64,000 nucleotides of DNA from Monodelphis domestica (GCF_027887165.1 NC_077235.1:17693383-17757382), one strand, 5' to 3'. Positions 20,991 through 32,869 are shown, counted from the stretch's first letter. Notes: a model not told the origin generated them from the letters alone. Translations and numbers: made by a program.

Positions 20991-23870
20991 AATGCTATGC
21001 TTCTTTTACATATGTTGGTCCTCTAGATTAGAAACACAGGTAAATATCACCATATTTTATCTTTTAAGCCTTGTAATTTTACCTCTTTTCTGAATACAGT
21101 TACTTTGGGGATGATCTGTATCTCACTTTTCAAACAAGCAAATCCTTAATTCTCTGCTCTTACAATCAAATCTTGCCTCATTTAATTCAACAGAGTTCTA
21201 TTATACAAAGTCACATTTCCATGTGCTAAGATTTTAAGGTTTTCCTGCTGAAGCCTCTTAAGGCCAGGGGCATCTTGTTTCAGTTCTGCAACTCATAGCA
21301 AAAAGAAATGTCACAATGCATATTGTCTTTATTATCCATTAGTCAGTATTTATATACATTTTCGCCAATTAAAAGATATGTTCACTTCTTTTTGTTCTGT
21401 AAGAAAGACCATTAGAATTGTGACTCTTCCTCTCTGGAACTAAATTTTTTTGGTATCAACATTCCAAACTGCAATCAATATAATTTTACTGCAGGTGGCA
21501 GTCTGGTAGTCACAAATGGTTTGCATGGATCGTAGTTAATAATAATTTTTCCTTCTTTCTTTTCTTCTCAGGTTTGATCATCTTTAAGCTTGTGCTTAAA
21601 AAGGAATGGCATTTCTATTTTGGTGCTAGACTCTTCTCTCAATAACTTTTTTTTTCTTTCAACTGATCCAACATATGGCTTTCACAAACAACATTTTCAC
21701 ATTCCGATCTTTTCTAAAAGAATTCAGAAAACACTTCCAAACTCAAAGTGCCAGGTAAGGCAAAGTATTGTTTTAACGATGCTTTGTTCTCATTTTGCCA
21801 GAGTGGATTAGGGTCAAAAAATACCATCACTCCTTCCTTGATCAGTAACTTTCTTATTTCTCCCAGGGAAGAACGTATGTACCTTCTGAGAGCTGAGAGC
21901 CGGTTTCCACTACATTTCACCCCTATACCCAAATTCATTGTCTTTTAGAGCACAGAGTCTGGGCAGCTACCAACTCAGACCCTTTTTTCATCATAAAGCC
22001 AGAAAAAAGTACATGCAGATATATAAGAAATGACTATAGCACCATTAGTATTGTAGTCCTGATTGCTGAAAACAGCAATTAGGAAAAGCTCTCCATCTTC
22101 TCCTCCAATGTGAGGCCAGAAAAGTCATATGAATAAGAACTCACCCCTAAAGGGAAAAGGAGAATTTCACTTTACAGAGAGACTAGTTAAAAGGAAAGTT
22201 TGAAAGAAAAAGTAAAGAAGCTTCTAACTTCAGAATTTTTTGCACAAAATGCCATAAAGAATTTTAAAAAGCCAGGAAACCTCAAGCCAGTTTGATTCAA
22301 GTTGCAGTGGTTTTTCCCCAGGCCTTTTTTTTTTGTTATTTCTCTTTTTCCTTCCATCCCTTGTTCATTATCAGATCTCCATGCCTCCTCCTTTAACTTC
22401 AGACAAAAGCGTGAATGAAGATAACAGGCTAAGAAGGAGTCAGTGACAAAAAGCAATGTTTTGTAGAAAGAAGATAAGCCCTTCTTTCAGTTTTCATGAG
22501 AGGTGATGAACCTACCCTAACCCAAACCTAAAGCCCTAGGCTAACCTTGCCTCTGTGTATTCAGCAGTGCAGTATTTACAGTGTCATGTGGTTTCTTTCC
22601 AGTTATTCTCTGTCATTCAGACAAAATTCTGACTAGAGTAATCAGGTACATTACGCAATAGACATCAAAGGAGCAAGGACTTTGAGGCCAAAGATGGTAT
22701 ACAGGTGGATGTCCAGGTACACATTCCCTTCTCTAAAACTTCTAAGTTCACCTGTTGCCTCTCATGAAAGGTGCCAAACATCGCCACAACAACCTTTCAT
22801 TGGCATGACCATGGTAGCAGAAGTCCATACTTAGGGAATGCCCAGAACACACCAACCCGCCCTGAAACACTTTGACATACCATACACAGTGCTCAACCAT
22901 CACAAGACTTGAGCAGAAAGATGATTGAAAGAGGCAAGGTAGAGAGAGAACATCAGCAGTACTGAAAACAGTACTAATGCACAGTGTTTGCCAGAAATCC
23001 CTCAATGTACCAGAACATGCTGGTTAGAAACAAACACTGTGAGGAGCTGTTTTGGTGGGCTGATGATGCCCATCTTACATTTTTCCCCATTTAACAAATT
23101 CCCAAACTTCACAAACACCAAACAAAATTAGCATTTCCATATACATTGTAGAACACATAAAGAAGACTGTATACGAAATTTGAGGTTCCTATTATGTAGA
23201 GCTCCTTTTTATCTATAATCCCGATGCCCCTTTTGCTAATCAGTTCTCCTTTCCACACCTGAAAAGGAAAAAAGAAGGAAAAAGAAAAACAAATCCCAAA
23301 TAACATATGGGAAGAGTCAAATAAAATAAATTTCCCCATGGGCTTTGACAAACAAAATGTTTTATTCTATCATCTGAATCCATCTACTCAGTGTCAAGAA
23401 GTGAATAGCGTGCTTCATCATTGGTCTTCTGGAATTGTAGATGGCCGCAAGTACCTTTTCCCCTTTTTCTTTCTGTTAAAAAAAATGTAAGAAGCAAAAA
23501 GGCAGTTGACTGATGCAGCTGGGATTTGAAAACCTGACTTAAAAAAAAAAAAGAAAATAGAACTTGTCCCTCTATGGGAAAGCTGTGTGCCAAAGAACCA
23601 GTGTCATAATCCTCTTTTTTCCTCCTCTCCCTTCTGCTAAGATGATGTTGTTTTATTGCATATCCCAGCTGCTCTGTGTGGGTTTTTGTGAATCTGTGTG
23701 TGAAGTCTCTTCCTCATTGGAGTGCATGCAGGCAAGACTGCGCTCCCCTGTAGATGTGTGGAATAAGCTGTGGCTATAGTTGTTTGTTTGTTTTTTGGCA
23801 CATAATAAACATGTCGCAGCAGTGAAAAAAAAGTCTTAAGTCTTTAAAAGTTGTCTGGCTGTTATTAAAC
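20991..23870. other. Non-coding stretch; weak minus-strand exon-like frames
   Basis: About 2.9 kb with no element that I can name. On the minus strand two frames start right after acceptor-like sequences: TTTTTCCTTTTCAG before 23258 (50 codons to a stop at 23109) and TTTTTTTTAACAG before 23472 (36 codons to a stop). Neither has a clear donor or recognised product. The frames at 21590-21948, 22187-22456 and 22748-23005 have no support. Confidence 0.35.
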
Positions 23871-23879
23871 TGTTCTGAT

Positions 23880-24070
23880 TCTGCTCATTTCACTCTGTGT
23901 CAATTCATATATATTTTGTCAGGTTTCTCTGAAATAATCCTTTGATTAAGTTCTTATGGCACATCATTTTATATTACATTCATATACTCCAGTTTCTTCA
24001 GCCATTCCCCAATTAATCCATCTCCTTAGTTTTGATTTCTTTGTCACTACAATAATACTCCATATTAATA
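23880..24070 (-). mobile_element. Old L1 ORF2 end fragment, antisense
   Basis: CTGCTCATTTCACTCTGTGTCA, then CAGCCATTCCCCAATTAATCCATC and CACTACAATAATACTCC follow the order of antisense L1 3' sequence at 50.02-50.20 kb. Diverged and truncated. Confidence 0.55.
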
Positions 24071-26429
24071 CTTAAGAAGTTTCAGAAAGATATATATATG
24101 TTAAAAGAGCCTATTTCCCTTTAACATACTAACTTGATCCATCCAAATAATAGAATTCATTGAACAATTCTTCAGCAGATCACTTTATGAGAAACACTTA
24201 CAGAGCATTTATTTATATAGGTTCCAAATAATTATGTATCATTTATATATACACAATGAGAAGAAAAATCCTTCGCTCTCTCCATTTAAGCACTGATGAC
24301 AAAGCACTGCTTCACAGGCACATAATTTAATGGCTTAGATGAAAATAAATCAAAACAAATTTCAAATGAATCAAAGAGTTAGAACAGTGCATGTGTGGGA
24401 GTCTTTAAGAAATCCATTTGCAAAATAACTCAATATGGGATCAAAACATCTACTCACCTATAGAAGCATCGCCATAGCAATCACCACTCTGCCTCACTTT
24501 GGGATATATTTAAGGCATAAAATAATAAAGCAATTATTACACTAAATGGTAAAATTATTGGAATCTAGTCCAATACAACGAGCATTTATTAAGTGCCTAC
24601 TACGTGCAAGACAGAAGCTTCCAAATCCCAGGAAACACTGACCAAACATGATTTTTCTCTGACTATCCCAAGGTCTCCAGGGGACCATTTGCTAACCATT
24701 CGAAGTACTCTTCTTTGCCTCCACAGAGGATATCTCAAGAAATTCAAGTTTCCTAATTCAAAGAGAATAAGCATCCATTTAATTTTAACACCAAACAAGA
24801 GGAGGCACTCTTTGATAACAGAAGGTATGATATAGTATAGCAATATGATACCATATGATATTAAAGTATTAGCCCAGTTCCCGAAGGATTCTACCATTTG
24901 AACATTTCCCTTTAGTCCATGGGTTGCCCAAGACACGCATGTGTACACGTGCATTTCTGCACACACCTCTGCAGGAATACACACACACACACACACATCC
25001 AGATACAAACACAAACCCCTCCAAGACTCTCTGTCACTATATTCTTTAGTTAACTTCTATCAGTCCAAGTAGTTACTAAGTTTCACTGTTTAATAGATGG
25101 CAGGTATAGGACAATAGTCCCTATTCCTACCCACACTTGCCTATATAATCAATTCATAAAAGGATTTTCATTGAAGATGCAAAGGTCTGTCAGTATCATA
25201 TCTGACCCACCATTCCATTTAGACAGAGCAACAGGCCTATGCTCTACTTTTAATTGAACTTCACTAGGTCAACTCCCTCAGGAAATGTTTTAGCAGTCCT
25301 TGAGGATTACAGGTAAATGTCTGCTCTACAGTTATATCTAAGCTCTTTCTTACAAAGAGGGGAAAAATTGCCAAGAAGGAAAAGTTACTCAGAGAATGTC
25401 AGAGTTCACTTTATGATAATACATTTTAGTGGAAGAAGCAACGCCCATTTTTTGGTGTCAGACTGAACCCCAATCATGTATTTCAACAGACTGACAGCTC
25501 TGGAAATGAATGACTTTGCTTCAGTTGTGACAGACACTCTTCACAGACATACTGAAGCACGATAGATGAATATTCCTTCTAGAAATTTGTTACATAATTT
25601 CCCCCCAAAATGTGTATGCCCCAGAGATAGATATTTCTCTCAATGTCTTCCTGGGATAATGAAGCCCATGAGCAGGAATTTAAGGTAGATGACTTTGCTG
25701 TATTCATTTCTTTCATTTATAGATAACAAGGAGAAGATCATTTCATGTGCAGAAAATCAGCCAATTAGTTGCAAAAAAAAAAAAGAACAGGAAAACTCCT
25801 GATCCAAAATGCTGTTCTTCCTTGCCAACCTTTTTCTTCCACTCCTGATAAATTTAGGATGCATAATTAAATACCATTCAATAGCAGAGTGATCTGAGCA
25901 GATCGATTCATTACAGCAAGAATCTTTAAAGAAATAAATGGCTGCTTTTCTTTAGTGTTGGTAGGAAATCAGATTTTTCATTCATTTAGGAAAAGATGCA
26001 ATAGGCTTACATGGATCCTTGTATGTGCTAACTGCTGCATTTTAAATACTAGGGTGGAATTATGCTGCCACATTTCTTTTCAGGGTTTCTCATTCTGTAT
26101 TTCCCAACCATTCTCTTCTTTGAGAAGAAAATCTAACAATAATGTTCTGATATACATTTACTTTACCTCCCTAAATCCAGAGTTTTGTTTGTTTTTCAAG
26201 AGCCAAGCAAATCCCCAAAGAAGTCTTTCTAAGAAGAAGAAACATTGTCCTTAAAAATGAGGAAAAGGGTTAAAAATAAAAGAATAACTGCTTTATCATT
26301 TCAGATTATTTGAGCTATGAGGAATTTCCTCTATTTTTGAGAGTTGAAGAAATCATGGTCCAGAAACATGAAGTGACTTGTTTTTCTAGACCTGCACATT
26401 GGGTTCCTCCCCTACCCAAATGTAAGAAG
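24071..26429. other. Non-coding stretch, nothing recognised
   Basis: Only a short old-repeat head (GAGCATTTATTAAGTGCCTACTACGTGC at about 24580) and a CA microsatellite stand out. The 141-codon minus-strand frame at 24589-25014 reads through the CA repeat, has no motif and is not supported. Confidence 0.4.
24979..24997. repeat. (CA)n microsatellite
   Basis: Nineteen bases of perfect CA/AC alternation. Confidence 0.9.
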
Positions 26430-26699
26430 TTCTTTAAGGACAGAGGTGGTGGTTTCACTTTTTGTATCCCAGACACCTAATATGTGTGATGTCTTAGATG
26501 CACTAAGTCCTCCCTAATAACTACTGAAATAAATGATCACAGGATTCTAGATTTCAAATTAGAAAATATTTTCAAGGCTGAACTGAATTGCCTGAGTCCA
26601 GACCCCTGCAATGCGTTTCTGTACCCTGCTACTTAAAGGGAATAGCTCCTGCCCTTCTTCTGAGGCCCTGGGTCAGTGCAAAACAATATTACTACTGTG

Positions 26700-27145
26700 T
26701 GCATAGTTAGAAAATCTTGGGAGCAGCTGGGTAGCCCAATGGATTGAGAGCCAGGCGCAGAGATGGGAGGTCCTAGGTTCAAATCTGACCTCAGTCACTT
26801 CCCAGCTGTGTGACCCTGGGCAAGTCACTTGACCCTCATCGCCTACTAGCCCTTACAACTCTTCTGCCTTGGAGCCAATACACAGTACTGATTCCAAGAC
26901 AGAAGGTGAGGGTTTAAAAAAAAGGAAAAAATCTTGAACCCCTAAAACTATATTACCCAGAATGCTTTTCCCTTTGTGCACATTTTCATCTTTACATTAT
27001 TGTTTTATAAGTCCTGTAACTCCTCCCTTGTCCTCTCTTCTTTCTCAAGCGGGCTGGGTTTAGGTAGTTCTTTTACTTTAGTTATTATTAATAAACTTTT
27101 AAAAATACAATACCTAGTTGCTGTGTATTAATTTTAATCTTTACA
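26700..27145 (+). mobile_element. Solo LTR, family A, copy 2 (TSD TGTG), carrying a SINE
   Basis: Starts TGCATAGTTAG, is broken by a SINE after AAAATCTTG, resumes AACCCCTAAAACTATATTACCCAG and ends GTATTAATTTTAATCTTTACA. It is flanked by TGTG at 26696-26699 and 27146-27149. Without the SINE it is about 229 bp. It has an AATAAA at about 27089 in the position expected for an LTR poly(A) signal. Confidence 0.85.
26720..26927 (+). mobile_element. tRNA-derived SINE inside LTR, 9-bp TSD
   Basis: Full copy flanked by AAAATCTTG at 26711-26719 and 26928-26936. It lies within LTR family A copy 2, so it is younger than that LTR. Confidence 0.95.
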
Positions 27146-27149
27146 TGTG

Positions 27150-27529
27150 AATTAACTGATTTTGCAACCATGTGCACTGGGCATCACTCATAGGTCCTCA
27201 ACAAGGCATGCACATAGAGTCAACCCACTGTGGGCAGGAACAATTTTCACACTGCGAGGACATAATGCATGACTTCCCTATTTACTGCTGTTAGGAGAAG
27301 TTGTGGAACTCAAGTCTTCACGTCTCATCCAAAAGCCTAATGATGCAGCCACTATTACAGTAGCCTCACGGCAGGTCCTTGTAGGACTGCTTTGGTTTTT
27401 CCTGGTCCACATACCATGTGCTAGAGTGAAGTGGCCTGAGGCAGAATCTGTGTTACCTTTTGTGGGGGAGTGCAGAAAAAGGATGTTGGACATCTGGGAT
27501 CAAAGGAAAGGCGATATGGACTTATGACC
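27150..27529. other. Non-coding stretch, nothing recognised
   Basis: Overlapping frames of about 70 codons on both strands (27278-27527) have no motif. No named repeat. Confidence 0.35.
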
Positions 27530-28480
27530 AAAAAGGAACAAAAATGCCCATATTATTTGACTCGAAGATCCCAATGGCAGTCCCATATACCCCAAAGAGA
27601 TAAAAAATAAAGAGAAAGGTCGCAAATACACCAAACTAGCAACAGCAGCACTTTAATAATAATAAGAGCAAATAGTAAGTGATTTAGTCATCAACTTGAA
27701 ATGGCTAAATTATGGGATGATAAACTCAATAGACCATGAGAAACAGATGTGAAAAATAAAGAAACTTATAGGAAGTGTTGACTTAGATGAATGGAAACAG
27801 CAAAGTAAAGTGAGCATGTGTGGAACAGGGTCCTAAAGATCATCCTTCACAGAGGTCCACTATTCACAATGCAAGTTCAGAGTCAGAAGTTATAAGCAGA
27901 AAAGACAGAGTTTATTTCTCTTTCATGAAAGAGGGCACCACACCTAATCAGAAGGCAAATGCAGCCTCTTCTGGTTGAACCTAGTCTTTATTGGCTTTAA
28001 AGACAAGCCCCCCCTTCCTCTACCACCTTTTCCTGTCTGCCTCCCAGGAACTGGGGAGCCAAAACTTAGAGGCTAAAGTTTTACCCAATCAGAAAACAGT
28101 ACAACCACAGTTTGAGCACCTATAGCTTGGCATAGAAACTTGTGACCCAGTTAGCAAATAGCATAACCACAATTCGACACCTGGAGCCTATTGAAACATC
28201 CTCAGGGGCATAGCAGAACAGAAGCAAGGGGGTAGCAGTTAGAATGATGGGCTTATCAACATGTTTGGAAGCTGGCATATTACTCATCCAGGGATTTTCA
28301 GAAAACCTATTTTGAGAGCAACACATAGCCCACTCCTCACATGCCTAACCAATAAAATGCATGATAACAATGCCAATCTACATGTAAAGAACTGCAATTG
28401 AAAAAACAACCCTGAAACTGAAGCTAGTAAAATAGTTCAAATCAAAGCTTGGCCTCAAAGAGGAAATAGGACAATGAGGG
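27530..28480 (+). mobile_element. Old L1 ORF2-to-3' segment, sense, split by an LTR
   Basis: The left piece (27530-27818) has ATGCCCATATTATTTGACTCG, ATACCCCAAAGAGATAAA and GCAGCACTTTAATAATAATAAG. The right piece (28344-28480) has AACTGCAATTGAAAAAACAACC and AAAGCTTGGCCTCAAAGAGG. In order these correspond to the end of L1 ORF2 and the start of its 3' UTR. Not coding. Confidence 0.6.
27819..28339 (-). mobile_element. Solo LTR, antisense (TSD CATG)
   Basis: TGTGGAACAGGG...CCACTCCTCA, 521 bp, flanked by CATG at 27815-27818 and 28340-28343, and interrupting an L1. The antisense poly(A)-signal-like GTTTATTTCTC at about 27910 and CTTTATTGG at about 27989 suggest that it reads on the minus strand. 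Confidence 0.6.
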
Positions 28481-28549
28481 ATTCTATGTGAAGGAGGAGC
28501 CTAGGAGAGGGTAAACAGCAAATAATATGGGAGAACTGGGTGGAAGAGA

Positions 28550-28735
28550 AAGAATGTGGTACACTGGACCCGAGTTTGAATCCTACCTCAAGAAATTGAT
28601 ACTACTATTACCCGGTTACAAGTCTCATATTCATCCTTGGTTTCTCTGTAAAATGGGGCCAATTATAGCATTACCATCACAGAGTTATTGGTAGGATCAA
28701 AAGAGATAATACATGTGCAAAGCTCTGCAAACTCT
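28550..28735 (+). mobile_element. MIR/THER-type SINE relic
   Basis: GAGTTTGAATCCTACCTC, then TTTCTCTGTAAAATGGGGCC and TTGGTAGGATCAAAAGAGATAATACATG are in MIR order. Confidence 0.6.
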
Positions 28736-29049
28736 GTTGTTTTTGTGATTATTTTTGTCTACAATGGCTCTCTGGGAAAGGAAAGAAGATTTTGACCCAG
28801 GATTCTGGGAGCCATGAAAGCACTGAGAGGAATGGTAGACTTTTTTCTACCAGAGTCCATGATAATCCAGACATGTTAAAAGTTAGTAAGGGTTAGAGTA
28901 GTTCTTCCTTGCAAGTACAACAAGGAAAGAACAAAAGGAGCAGAAGTGGCATATTGACCAGAGGGGAAGTGACTGGGTCCAACTGGAGCAAAGATAAAGT
29001 GTGTGTGAGCCCAGCAGAGATGACAGCTCGTGGCCAGGAGTTAGCTAAA

Positions 29050-29240
29050 TTTTGCTGTTTAGTCCTTTCTGTTGTAACCAACTCTTTGTGAATTGATTTA
29101 GGGGTTTCCCTGGCAAAGCTACTAGAGTGCTTTGCCATTTATTTCTCCAGTTTATTTTGGAGATGAGGAAACTGAGGCAAACAAGGTTAAGTGACTTGCC
29201 CAGAGTCACACAAGTAGTAAGTATCTGAGGCCAAATTTGA
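29050..29240 (-). mobile_element. Mar1-like SINE, antisense
   Basis: TTTAGTCCTTTCTGTTGTAACC, TTTCCCTGGCAAAG, GATGAGGAAACTGAGGCAAAC and AAGTGACTTGCCCAGAGTCAC match the order in the split SINE at 10.97 kb. Confidence 0.75.
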
Positions 29241-30189
29241 GCAGAGTGAAGGTAGAGCAGTCCAAGTTCAGGACTGTCTGTAGAGAGCCTAAATGAAATG
29301 TGACAGTTAACAAAATCTAAAAACTACCTTTTCCCATCTGTTCTTTGATCAGTGAAGGAATGGAGCAAGTGGGAGAAATAAAGAAATCAACTAGGCCATG
29401 TTAGAAACACCTTGCATTTTTGTATTATTTTGCATTTTTGCATTATTTGCTGCTGCTAACTAAGTTGTCAAAATGTACAGTAAAATGTCCCATTTTAGCA
29501 GGGGCATTAAATGGTCAGACTTAGGTCTTAGTAAAATCACTTTTTTAAGGTGACTGATATTTGAGGGATGAGCCCATGAGGACCTGACTGAAAGAGAAAG
29601 ACAAACATTTTTGGTATTATCAGAACACCACGCTTGACTGACATTCAGACTGGAGAGAAAGAAAGAAGGTGGGACATAAGTAGATGCAGCTAGTATGTCC
29701 CCTTAGCTCAAATGCACTGCTTCTAGTCTAGTACCAGACCAGACAAAATGCTCTTTCTTGGGCATTACCTTCATAATGGGCATCTTAAAGTCTACACATC
29801 CAAAATAGAACTCACTCTCTTTCTCCCTAAACCTATCCCAAGTCTATTGATGGCAACCCTACCCAAATTTGCAGCCTTGATGCCCTGGCTAGTATCCCGA
29901 CTTTCATTTATCCCACATATTCTATTTCATCATTTCTTCCTGTAAAACATCTCTCACATGGGACCCCATCTACCCACTTCTGTGGCCAGGACCGTAGTTC
30001 AGACCGTCATCACCCCTCACTATGGACTACTCTAATACAATCTAATCACATCCTCTACCTTAACTCTCTCCACACCTCAATTCATTCTTAGCACTGCTGC
30101 CAAAGTAATTTTTACTCAAGCCCAGCTCTGACCATATGATACTGCTCAAAACTCCAACACTCCCAATGAAGATCAAATATAAATTGCTC
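29241..30189. other. Non-coding stretch, nothing recognised
   Basis: No gene seen. A 65-codon frame at 29748 lies in a C/T-rich stretch reminiscent of a degraded LINE or SINE-associated repeat (AAATAGAACTCACTCTC...CATCTACCCACTTC). Its family is uncertain. Confidence 0.35.
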
Positions 30190-30485
30190 TGTTGGACAAA
30201 TAATAATAATAAATATGATAATTATAATACATATTATAAATAGTTAATAGAGCATTTACTAAGTTCCACACACTGTATGAAGCACTTTACAAATAATACT
30301 TTATCTTCACATCAGTCCTGCAAAATAGGAGGTAGGGGCTATTATTAACCCCATTTTACAGTTAAGGTCAGAGGTAGACTAAGTTCATGAAGTAACTTGT
30401 CCAGGGCTACACAGACACTAAGCATCTATGGTTGGGTTTCAACTTGGCTCAGTCTGACGCTCCACCCACTACAATAATGGCTGCC
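30190..30485 (-). mobile_element. MIR/THER-type SINE relic, antisense
   Basis: ACTGTATGAAGCACTTTACAAATA, TCCTGCAAAATAGGAGGTAGG, CCCCATTTTACAG, then CTTGTCCAGGGCTACACAG and CAGTCTGACGCTCC: a full antisense MIR order. Confidence 0.75.
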
Positions 30486-30617
30486 CCAGATGCTTATCAT
30501 ATCATAGTCCCTTCCTTTCTTTCTAGTCTTTCAGCATTTGATAGCAATTTGCCTTCTCCATAGTTCAGCTCCTACTGGCCTACTTGTTGCTCCTCTCCTA
30601 CACCTTTCTATAACCAT

Positions 30618-31365
30618 AGAAATGACTCATGTACAGAAATATTTATAGCACACTTTTGTAGCACCAAAGAACCAGAAACAATGTGGATGCCCATCGACTG
30701 AGAAATGGCTGAAAAGTTAGAATTTGGATGGATTCAGAAAAAAACTGGGAGGAGATAGTGTGTAATAAAGACCTGCTCCCCAGGACTCTATATCCCAGCA
30801 GCCCACTTTCATTTTCACATTATATCCTTACATTACAGAGATAAAGTTTGGGAGACCCCAACCCTCTTTCTCCTTGATTGCAGCAGCTAAAGCCAGCTGG
30901 AGAGCTTACTCACTTGGGTTTACTTTTTGTTAGATAATTAGGTTTGAACTTCTATTTCTTTTAGTTTATTTTCTCTTTCCTTCAAGTGATTAATAAAACT
31001 TATAAAATATAATATTTGTTTTTATTGCATATTAATTTAAATCTTACAATAGAGGAAAATGAGCAAAAGCAGGAGACTAATTAATAAAATAAAAGGAATA
31101 CTGTAAAGGAAAACAACTCTGAAATCCTTAAAAATAATTTCATAAGAATGGTGATAAATTATGCTTCCTATCTCTTGACAGAGAAATGTTGGATTCAAAG
31201 TATGAAATGAAACATACATTTCTTAACATGACCAATGCATGCATTGGACTTTGGTTTGGTTGGGAATAGAAAAGGTTGAAAGTGATAGTAATGACAAGAA
31301 AAAAAAGCCATAACAATTGTATTAATGTATTTATTTTAAAAAATAAATAGAAAAGAACAAAAGAA
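30618..31365 (+). mobile_element. Old L1 3' part, sense, split by an LTR
   Basis: The left piece (30618-30754) has CAGAAATATTTATAGCACAC, ACAATGTGGATGCCCATCGAC and GAGAAATGGCTGAA. The right piece (31053-31365) has ATGAGCAAAAGCAGGAG, TCTCTTGACAGAGAAATGTTGG and ATGAAACATACATTTC. Both match L1 ORF2 end/3' UTR order, and the family A LTR sits between. Confidence 0.7.
30759..31048 (+). mobile_element. Solo LTR, family A, copy 3 (TSD ATAG)
   Basis: TGTGTAATAAAG...TTTAAATCTTACA, 290 bp, flanked by ATAG at 30755-30758 and 31049-31052. AATAAAACTTATAAAATATAATA near the end matches the other two copies. Inserted into an older L1. Confidence 0.9.
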
Positions 31366-31729
31366 TGACTTTTGAGAGGTACATGGGCAAGAGGAACAGT
31401 ATTAGAATTGTGTTCAATTTAATATATACTTGTTTTAAAAGACACATTAGAGATTCACAGTTTGATATACAATCTTCCTATTATGTTCTTTTGAAATGTT
31501 GAAAATTTGTATTTGTCAAATTCTTAATAATTAAAAAGAGAAAAGATGATAGGTCTCTAAACCCGGTTTGATAGCAATAAGCATCTGAAAGAACATGGAG
31601 AATAAGAGAAAGCATTATAAGAATCAGGTTGGAAAATAGACATTTTTCCAAAAAAAAGGGAGGTGGGTAGACTGACAAGTCAGTCAATTTTATTTTTTTT
31701 CCTGGAAAAATTATAAAACATTATTTAAG
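31366..31729. other. AT-rich non-coding stretch
   Basis: No gene or named repeat seen. Confidence 0.35.
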
Positions 31730-31960
31730 GAATGGCCTATGAGCATTTAGTCATTTATATGCCATGATTTTTCAACCATTCCCCCTGAACGGAACCTCAT
31801 GATGTTTCTAGAACTTTGCTATCACAAAATGGCTATGAATATCTTGGAGCATTTGCCCTGTCATTGGCCTCCTTAAGATTCTCTGTCTACATCTAGAGAT
31901 TTCTGGTGGATCTCTGAGGCAAAGGGTATGGAAATTTTTAGTTCTCTCCTTAGTAAAATT
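31730..31960 (-). mobile_element. Old L1 ORF2 end fragment, antisense
   Basis: TTTTCAACCATTCCCCCTGAACGG and GCTATCACAAAATGGCTATGAATATCTTGG correspond to the antisense L1 stretch at about 50.13-50.22 kb, with heavy divergence. Confidence 0.55.
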
Positions 31961-32241
31961 CCTGATTAATACTCAGACTGGCCAGACCAATAAGAACACC
32001 ATCAGCAGTATATTAGCTATCTGCAAATTTATCATTAATGCCTTCATGTAATTGATAAGAATACTGAAAAGCACAAGAGTAAGGGCTCTTTCCTATGGTA
32101 CTGATGCAGATTGAAGAAAAGAATGTATTCTATATCAACGTAAATGGAAAGAATATATTTTAAAAACTTCAAAACCAAACATTGTTTAATTATAATACTC
32201 AAATTTGTCAACAAAGAAGAGATGAGAAAAGGCACTTCTAT

Positions 32242-32794
32242 TGACATGGGCACTGTACCCCCAGAAACCCAGGCAAACTATTATCAGGGAAACTCCCTGG
32301 ATCCCTTGCATCCTCCTGACTCTGAACCTAGAAACACTCAAAGACACACCCCCCCCCCCCCCAGGGTCCTGAGATGTTTATCCTCTTGGATTGTCCTCTA
32401 GATTTAAGATGGACAAAGAGATGAATCTTTATGCCTCCAGGCAGACTCCAGGCAGATGACCACCTCACCCCCCCCCCCAAATGCCTGAGGGACTAGCACT
32501 CTAAGTCATCTGTTGTAAAGAGTATAAAATTCCCAGAACTAATGTCATCTGGGGGACAGTTTTTCCATCCATGCTGTCTGTCCTCATGTGGAACAGCCTT
32601 TCCATTCATGCTGTCCTCCCAGAGAACTGCTCCCCATCTTGCTGTTCCACCTTGCTATCCTCCTAGCCATTCTCAACATTACTTTCTAAATTAATAAATT
32701 TCTCTTTTTGTTTTTAAGCTAAGTTTTGGAGTCTTGCATGCTTGCAAAAGGTATCCTTTCCGAACCCCAAAAGGGATCCTTCCCGCCCATAACA
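32242..32794 (+). mobile_element. ERV LTR with tRNA-Lys-type PBS downstream
   Basis: About 553 bp. It runs from TGACATGGGCACTGTACCCCC to CCCATAACA. It contains a TATA-like TATAAAA at 32523-32529 and an AATAAA at 32693-32698, followed by the GT/T-rich GTTTTTAAGC region. Two poly-C expansions (near 32347-32362 and 32467-32478) account for much of its extra length over the 36.1 kb copy. It is followed by a PBS-like sequence, then by only about 65 bp of internal sequence, so it is a 5' LTR whose internal region is lost or a recombined remnant. Confidence 0.8.
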
Positions 32795-32797
32795 TTT

Positions 32798-32810
32798 TGG
32801 CGCCCAGAAG
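32798..32810 (+). other. Retroviral primer-binding-site-like sequence
   Basis: TGGCGCCCAGAAG starts 3 nt after the LTR's terminal CA. TGGCGCC is the start expected for a tRNA-Lys primer site of class II (ERVK/beta-like) elements. The rest of the match is degenerate. Confidence 0.6.
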
Positions 32811-32869
32811 AAAGAGGGAAACCCTAGGGGTACACATCGACCCCCATAACATGATGAAATAGCTATCCA

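Noticed and set aside
22512..22546. CCTACCCTAACCC-like stretch resembling telomeric repeats
   Set aside because: Only one or two imperfect CCCTAA units, too short to be an interstitial telomere array.
24589..25014. 141-codon minus-strand frame with a VCVCVC run
   Set aside because: It reads through the CA microsatellite and has no conserved motif or splice sites.
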